This document shows, piece by piece, positions 52,701-61,700 of a stretch of DNA of 64,000 nucleotides. The notes under the pieces are model-generated. The model had not been told where the DNA came from, ran no database searches, and saw nothing but the letters and a program-made list of their open reading frames with translations. The first letter of the stretch is position 1. The number at the start of each line of letters is the position of its first letter. Both the position numbers and the translations under genes were made by a program. This stretch comes from Amycolatopsis coloradensis (lineage in GTDB: Bacteria > Actinomycetota > Actinomycetes > Mycobacteriales > Pseudonocardiaceae), in contig NZ_MQUQ01000020.1 in the NCBI RefSeq assembly GCF_001953865.1, forward strand, positions 328,126 through 392,125, written 5' to 3'.

Positions 52701-55700
52701 CCCGGGGACGAGGGCCGAGGCGTGGGCGAACCTCCTCGCCGCCCGCCAGGAACTCGGCCGGACGGAAGTCGCGCACGCGGAGTTGACGGCCCGGCTCGCG
52801 GAGGACGGAGGGGGAAGCTCCCGTGACGGCGAGCGTCTCCCGGCGTCCGAGAGCACGCTCCGCGCGGCACAGGGCCGGGTCGAGCGGGCGACCGCCGATC
52901 TCCGTGCCTGGGGCAACGACCCGCGGCGGCTGGACCGGGCGTACCGAAGCTGGCACGCGTCCTCGGCGAAGGAACGTCCCCGGGTGTTCGGCGGAGCAGA
53001 CGACCAAGAGACGGCCGGACGGGAAACCGTTGCCAGGCACCGTGTCGAGTTCGCTCCCGAGTCGGCGGCCCTGACCGCGACGACGGAGGGCGACCTCGGC
53101 GGGCTGGTCGACAGCGTCGTGGGCCGCGCCTTGCTCGGCGGGACGCTGGAGATCCAGGTCATGGGCCGGACCGGGAACAATCCGGTCCCGTCGGCGGCGA
53201 GCCGTCGTGGCCGGGAACGGGCCGCCGCGGTCGCCGGCCGGATCACGGAACTGCTGGCGGCACACCCGGTCGGCGACCGCGTGACGGTGGTACAGGAGAT
53301 GACCGGCGGGCCGCGGCGTGGACTGCTCGAACGCCGTGGCACACCGGCGTTCCGGACCCGCCGGTCCGTCGACGTGACCGCGCTCGCCGCCGCCATCGCG
53401 GACACGGCGGACACGGCGGACGACGACATCGACGTCGTGGCGTTCGATTTCGCCGTCCCGGTGCACCACACGTTCGCCGGGGTGGACGACGGCGGACTGC
53501 CCGGGACGACCGGCGTCGAGGAGGAGAACACCGACTACGAGTCGGCTGACGAACTCGCCGCGGACCTGGCCGCTTCGGCGCTGCCGGGTCCGGACCTCTT
53601 CGGTCTGCTGGCGCCGTCACCGCCGCCGGATTTCCTGGCGGGGCACGACTTTTCGACCTTGGCGGCGGGGAAGTCGTTCGCGTTCTTCGATCGGCTGGAC
53701 ATGGCCGCTGGTCTTTCACCGACGGCCGGGTCCATGGATCCGGTGGGGCTGCCGGACGATCCGGCCGGGGTCAGCCGGACCGAGCGCCCTGACGACGAAC
53801 TCGGCGAATGGGCTCCGGGTACGGTCGCGCCGCTGCCGAAGGTGACCGAGCTGCCGTCGATCCTGCACGCGGTGTGGCTGGGCGGTCCGCCGCGTGAGGC
53901 AGGACCGACAAAGGACTTCTTGGCCGAATTCGGCAAGGCAGGCCGGGTTCACGGAAGCGAGCGGCGGGTGGTGTTGTGGACCGACGTACCTCGCGGCCGG
54001 TTCGACGCGGCCCGCGCGACACCCGCGCCCGCGAACGGTGGCCACGACCCGCTCGCCGACGTGCGCGCGATGCTGGAATGGGCCGAGGGCAACGACATTC
54101 GTCTGGTCAATGTGGACGAGGTGTTCACCACCGAGTCGCCGATGCACCTGCACGACCTTTACCGGGCGGAGTTCGTCAAGCAGGCCGCCGCCGGCTACAC
54201 CGCCGCCAGCGACATCCTGCGGATGGAGGTTCTCCACCGGTTCGGTGGCGTCTACACCGAGGGCGGCAACCGGATCAGCGACGAATGGGGCTTCGGTGAA
54301 CAGGCCGCGTCGAAACCGGCATTCGGTGTCATCACCGGCGATGCCGGCGGGAATTCGGCGTTCGTGGTGCCGAAGGGGCACCCGTTCGCGCGGCTCTACC
54401 TGGACGAGATCCGCGAAAACCACGGCAAGCCGCCCCGAGAACAGTTCTCGTCCGCGCTCTCGGCCGCACTCGGCAGCGCGGCGGGCGACTCGGTCGACCT
54501 TCGCGCCGGTTCCGGCGCGCTCGCCGGTCTGAGCACGAAACTGGGCTACCAGAACGGGATCACGGATTATCCGGGAATTCCCGGGATCACGAAGAGCGAC
54601 GCCGGTCTGCCGGAGCCGGTCACCGGTGAGCCCGTCGCGACGCCGCATGATCGGGCCGCCACCGCGGCGCTGACCAAGAAGATCGTGCAGACCCTGGTGC
54701 GCGGACTGCGTGACCGTGCCGGTGACCTGCATCTGACGTTGGTCGAGGAAGCCGTCGGGAAACATCCCCGGCCGGAGCTGATCTGGACCGCCGCGCTGGG
54801 TTTCCTCGCCGCCCGGCCCGAATTGGCGTCTCTCGTCCGGACACTCACCGATGGCAGGCAGGCCTCCGGGGCACGGCACGACGTCGTTCTTCCCGCCGCC
54901 GCCCGCGCACTGCTCACGGTCACCGCCGGCACCGAGCGTTCGTCGCTGGGGGAGTACCGGCGTGAAGCCACGCTCTCCACCGCCACGACGGCGTTCCGCG
55001 CCGCCGCGGTGTCCGGTGGCGACGGCCGGTACCTGACCAGGGTCGACCTGAACGTGGCCATCACCGACACGGAGATCAAGCTCGCCAGGGTGTCGCGCAC
55101 GCTGGCCGGGTGGACGTTCGAGCACCCGGTCCCGGCGGCGCCCACGGCCGAGACGGTCGAGGCCGTGCGGGACGACATCGCCCGGCTCACCACCGAGATC
55201 ACGGCAGGCCGCGCGGAACTCGGGAACGCGTACCAGGACCTGCACCGGCTCATGGCCGGGTCGCGGCAGGCAGCGCAGTCACAGGTCGTGGCTTCCGAGA
55301 CCGAACGGCTTTCCCCCGATCCTCGCTTCAGCCGCGTGCGGCTGAAAAGCGAATGGGACCGCGGTGACGCGGTCGACGCCCGTAAAGTGGCGGCTGATCT
55401 GGTCGCACGGGCGGAGGAACGGCTGAGCGCCACGCTCCGGAGCCGGATCGAACGCAGGGCAAGGCTTTTCGAGCTCGAAACCACGCTGTGGCGGGCCGCG
55501 GTCGCCGCGGAGGAGCAGCAGCTGGCCGCCCTTCCGGCCACCGCCGGGCCGGTGGCGCCGTCTGCTCCAAACGCGCGAGCGGTGGCGCTCGCCGACGAGC
55601 TCGTGCGGCTGCGAGGCAGGCTCGCCGCGCTGCGGGCCGAGCTCGCCGACCACACCACGTGGTGGGGCCAGAACGTGGATCACCGGCCGGATCCGCGGTT

Positions 55701-58700
55701 CTGGGCCGAAGTTCCCGATCCGTGGCTGCGGGCCAACGCTCAGGTCGAGACCGTGCGCGTCGCCGGCCCGGGGAGCCCGTCGCGGGTGCGGGCGCACCGA
55801 CGATGGCTGGCCACCCGCGACGAACTGATCGCCCAGGGGCATCCGCTCGATCATGCCGAGCGGTTCGCGACCGAACTGCGCACCCTCACCCTCGGCGAAC
55901 CGTCGTCCTCCGGGCCGGATGTGCTGGGCCCGGCGATCGAGGTCCGGCGGATCCAGGTTCCGTTGTACGAAGTGGTCCCCGGCCCGCCCCCGGCCTCCGT
56001 GCACATCGGCGGTCAGTGGATCACCGAGTTCACCGCGAAGCTCACCGTGATGCCGCTGCTCGGGGTGCGGCCGTCCGAGGTCCACGACGCCTGGGACCGG
56101 ATCACGGCGGCGCAGGATGTGCTCAACGCGGGCTACCTGTTGCCGGACGGGTCGCAGTTCCGCTTCGAGATCGACGACGTCTCTCCGGCGCCGGAATTCA
56201 CCTTCACCGTTGGCGACGTCGGCGGCCCGTGGCAGGCGGACCGGCATCTCACCGGTCAGCTGACCGGTGACGACGTCGCCAGGCGGCTGCTGGAACTGCT
56301 CGGGGTGACGGTCCGGGGGCAGGGGCCGCTTTCGCTGGAGGCCGAGCACATCGGCCTGCTCGACCGGCTGCTGCCGTTGCGGCTGAAATCCGCCTCGCCG
56401 ACGCTGTTCTCCGGGACACCGCGGCGGACCGAACGCAGGCCGGAACTCGTGTACCACCTGGCGCCGGGCCCGAACGCGGCACAGCAACAAAGCGACACCG
56501 CGGAGTTCGCGAGGGAGCTGGCTCGTCAGGTCACGAGGTCACGCGCGCGGAACGCCGCGATGCCCGTCGTGCGGGTCGTGGTGGACGACGGGGACGCGGA
56601 CGCGCGTGACCTGATCGCGAACATGCTGGCGGGTGAGGTCCGCCGGATCCTCGCGGGTACTCAGCCGGGCCCCGTCACCGATCCGCTGACCTTCGAGCGG
56701 CCCGACGACCCCGCGATGCGCCCGCTGGCGGGCAGCGTCCAGTTCTTCGTCGACTGGGATCCGGACGGCGCACCCGCGCCGAGCGAACGGATTCCGCCCG
56801 GCAGACCGGACGAGGACTCCGACGAGTCGCTGACGACGCCTGCCGTCCAGCCCGCCTTTCGGGTGCTGGACGACGAGAAGACCTGGCCGCACAGCACCAC
56901 CACCCCGGCGGACGAGGCCGCCGCGTGGTCCAAGCTGACCGATCCGGTACACCCGTGGGATTGGGAAAACCTCCGGACGAGCGCCCACGTCGTGACGGTG
57001 AACCGGCTCGGCGCCCACCTGCCGATGCGGTCGTACGAAAACGACGGCGGGCCGCTGACTCCGGTCCGGAGCCTCATCACCTATGACCTGCGGCGGATGA
57101 AGGTGCGGGGCCGATGGGTGCAGGAGTACACCATCCGGTTCTTCCTGGCGGGTGGCTCGCCCGAAGAGCAGGACGGGCTCCGCCGTGGCACCCGGCGCGG
57201 TGTGGAAGCGTTGTTCAACCACCGTCACCGGTTGCCGAGCGGTGACCAGCTCCATGTGCGGGTCGAGTTCACCGCGGCCGAAGAGGACGCGCATTCCACC
57301 ATCAAGGTGATCCCGGCGGGCAGGGCGCGCCAGAACACCTGGCCACTGGACGCCTCCCAGCGCGCGCTCGCGCACGAGGTCGGCCATTTCCTCGGAATCG
57401 AAGACCAGTACGAGATGGTCCAGACCGAGCCGACCGCCTACGCCTTCCAGGATCGCGACCCCGCCAAGAGGCCGCATCGCCTGATCCGCCCGGCGGGGCC
57501 GGGAGCGACGAAAACGCGGGAGACCGTTCCGCTGCTCAACCAGATCCACGACGACCACGGCCTGTACACCGCCAGGTCGGGCGAGCCGGGTGTGCTGCTC
57601 CCGCCGCGGGATCTCTGGCGGATCGAACGAGTGGCACGTGGCTACGCCGCTGTGCGTGACTCCGGTGAACTCGGCGAAGCACAGCCCGCCGCCGAAGCGG
57701 CCGCCGAACCGCTGTCCCCGGAGCGGCTGACCCGGTTCGTCGACTCGATGCTGGACGTCGCGGTCCACCTTGACGGCGATTCGGGGATCTGGCTCGCCGA
57801 CCCCTCGGCGGACGTGACCACGCTGGAGCAGCAGGAAACCGTGGTCCGCGGTCTTTCGGCGAACGACCACTTCTTCACCGTGGTCGCCCATGTCGGCCCC
57901 GGCGGGACACCGGAATTCCTCGGCAGGCCCATCACCCCGGCGGTGCTGTCCGCGCTGCTGGCCCGTCTGCACGACGAGGGCAGGTGGCCGCCGGACACCG
58001 CACTCCGGTTCGTGTCCTGCGGACTGGCCGCGCCCAACCCCGACGACTACGTGCCCGCTGTGCTGCGCGGTGTCAACCTGGCGACGGGACGGGCGCCCGC
58101 CGTGTTCGCGGCGGGCACGCTGGTGTGGGGGACCCCGAACCTGAGCGGGTATGGCGGCTCCCACGACCTCGTGGTGGCGAGCGGCGTCGGCTACGACCTC
58201 AACGGCACGCCACTCGTCACGGGCGACGGCCGATGGACGCGCTTCGAACTCGACGAGGAGACGGGAGACGTCAACGAGACGGGCGAATTCCGGGGCTACC
58301 TGGGCGTCGACCGGAGCGGTGTGGTGACCGACGACGCGGCGCCCGCCGGATATCGCGTCGTGGACGTGGCGACCGCCGCGCGCTCGATCAAGCGGTTCAT
58401 CCCCGACTCCATGCCTTTCGGTACCTCGGCACCGCCCGACACCCGGCCGGCGGACGAGTTCGCGGAGCGGTACGGCGACGTCTTCGGCGAACTCCCGAAC
58501 TTGGCGATCGGCGATCCGGGTACCCGGCTGGAGGAGTTGTCGCGGATCGCCGAGGGAGGACGGCTGGAGAACCACACCGGCGCGGTGCTCGGCTCGGCCG
58601 AGATCGCCGGGTCGCTGAGCGTGATCGACCGGGATCTGCACCGGGTCACCGATCCGGGGACGCGGGCGATGGTGTGGTCGTTGGTGAACGACGCGGTGAT

Positions 58701-61700
58701 GGCGGCGTCGCTGGTGCCGACCCGCGAACGGGACGTCCCGGACAACTCCCGGTTCCGCCTGTCGACGGTGCGCGACCGCCGGGTCGTCCAGCCGCTGTCG
58801 ATCGACCGGCTCCAGCAAGTGCTCGCCGACCTCGCGGTGAACCTCAAGCACGGCCGCGATCCGTTCACCGCCGACAAGTCGACAGTGCGGGGGATCGACT
58901 ACCGGCCAGGACAAGGGCTGCCGCAGCGGCTGGCCCGGCTGGGACTGGCGAACCTCACCGCGCAAGCCCGCGTCACGGTGCAGAACACCCCGCTGTTCCG
59001 CGCGCTGCTCGACAACCCCGTCGCGTTGACCGACGCGTTGTTCATGGGCACCGGTCACGACGAGCAGCACTTCATGAACACCTGCGCGGCGGCGGCCACG
59101 AACACCTACGTGCGCGGCGCCGTCCCGACCATCGCCTGCCTGTTGCTGGTCGGGCACGGCGTCATCGCCGCCGTCGAACAGGAGCTGGACAACGCTCCGG
59201 AACACCAGCTGGCCAAGAAGGATCGCCCGCTGGGCAGGACGATCCGCGATGTGGCGCTCAAACGCGTCGCCGAGGCGACGGAGCGGTTCGCCGGTATCGA
59301 GGCACGCGCGCGGGAACTCGCGGTGGCGAACCGGACGAGCCCCGCCATCCGGGCGGACTGGGCCCGGCTCGCCACCGAGTGGGGACGTGCCACGCAGAAA
59401 CTGGCCGGGGTGATCTGGCTCGATCCCGGCACCGACGCCGCCGTGCCGGTGCTCACCAGGAAAGTGGTCCCTGGCGCGTGGGAACCGAACTATCCGTTCG
59501 TGCTCCCGCTCGCGCTCGACCGGCGTGCCCGGCGTGAGACGGGGATCGAAGACATCCCGTTCCGTACCGCCGTGTCACGGCATCTGGCGCTGGAGCCACG
59601 CGAAGAGACCCGAGGCGAGCTGTGGTCCGATCGGGAAGTGCCGGTTTCGGCGCGGCTGCGGTCCGCCGAGCAGATCGCCGGTTTCTGGGCGCGGATCCGG
59701 TCCGGCCAGGGTGTCCGGGTCTCCACCCCGGATCACCAGATGTTCCTCAAAGCCGGTGAAGTCGACGGCGAGCCGGTCTTCGTGCTGAGCGACCCGATCA
59801 AGTCGCACTTCGACTATCTGTCGCTGGGCGACTTCGCGAGCTGGGCAGCGAAGAACGGCATCACGGCCGAGCGGACCACGTTCGACAACTACGCCATCGT
59901 GGTGCCATCGCCTCCCGGTCCCGTGCCGCACGAGGCGGTGATCACCGAAGCCGACGACGTGCCCGCCGACCGGATCCCGCCGCCTGCCGACACCGTGCTG
60001 GCCGCGGCGGAGCGGTTCGGGAACGACTCGGGGATCTGGCTCGTCGACCCCTCGGCCGACGCGGCCGCGCTGAATCGGCAACGGCACGCGATCCGGAGCC
60101 TCCGCGATGATCATCGGTTCTTCACGGTGGTCGCGCACACCGGAGACGGTGGCGTGCCGGAATTCCAGGGACAGCCCATCACGCCGGCGGTGATGGTCGC
60201 GCTGCTGGCCCGCCTCGCCGGTGAGCGGGTCTGGACCGGCGGCAAGCCCTTGCGGTTCGTCGCCTGCGGATCGGGTTCGCCGGATATCGAGGGCTATGTG
60301 TCCACCGTGCTGCACGGACTCGCCGACAAGGGCATCGACGCCGCCGCATACGCGGGGAACACAGCCGTCTGGTCCATCCCCGGGGCCGGGCAGGCCGAAC
60401 TGGTGGTGGCGAGCCGGATCGGGTTCCAGCCAGACGGCAGGCCCGCGGTCACCGGCGACGGCCGGTGGCCGCACTTCCGGTTCGCCGACGGCGGCCGTAC
60501 CGAGATCGAGGTGACCGAGCACGGCTCGTACCTGGTCGCCGGGGACGACGATCCGCCGGTCTTCCGGCGGGCATCTGACGGCTTCGACGTCGTGCCGACG
60601 GCCGAGGGGCACCTGGTCGACCTGCACATCCCCGACTCCATGCCGTTCGGGCCGGAGCGGGTGGACGGCGTCGGCCTGCCGGAAACCGTCAAGGCGAACC
60701 TGGCCGAATTCGCCGGGATGATCGCCGGTCCGCCGACGCCGCCGCAGGTCCAGGTGCGAGGCCGGACCGGGGATTCGCGGTTGCCGATGATCAGCCGGGA
60801 GTTGCGGTCGGCGTTCTCCGAACACGGCGCGAGCGACGATCTCCGGGTACGGGTGATCGCCTCCGGCACGGAGCCGGGAGTCCTCGTGTCCACGATCATC
60901 CCGGCGACGGACGACGAGCTTCCCGAGTCCACTGTGGACGCGCCGGTGAACCAGCCTGAGTCCACTGTGGACGACAGCATCGGCCAGTCGGTGTTCGAGG
61001 CGCTGATGGGGAAACCGAGCCCCGTCGTTCCGGGTGGCACCGTTCCGCTCGACGGGAACCGTGGCATCCGGCCGGACGACCCGCGGCTGGCCGGTGTGGC
61101 GGACGGATTCCCGATGGACGACCGGTTCTTCACCTTCCTGGCGCACGGCGACACGAACGGTGTCCCGGTCCGTCACGATTCCGGGGCGGGAAGCGCACGG
61201 CTGAGCCCGGCCGACGTGGCCACGATGCTGACGCGTGCCAAGGACGAGGGCCGGTGGGACGGCGCGAAGCCGTTGATGTTCGCGTCGTGCGGTGCCGGGA
61301 GCGGCTTGACGTCGTTCGCGGCCAAGGTGCTCGCCGAGTTGCGGGCGCACGGCATCGACGTGGCGGCGGTCGCTCCCGACGGGCCGGTGTACTTCGTTCC
61401 CGGCCAGGTCGCGTCGGGGCCGGGGGAGCTCGTGGTCACCGGCCGCGCCGGGGTGGACGCGACGGGGCGGCCGGTGGTGGAGCCGGGCGGGGCCTGGGTG
61501 CACCTGCCCGCCGGTGGCGGGGCCGCGACGCCGGTCGGCGCGCACGTCGTGGTCGAGGAAGACGCGGCCTGGCGAACCGACGACCTTCCCGCCGGTTATG
61601 AGACCGGGGTGCCCGAAGTGGACCTGCCAGGCGCGGTGCGTCTGGCCGACGGCGACGCTTCCGGGGGCGAAATCTTCTTCGAAGAAGGCGGCAAGGAACT

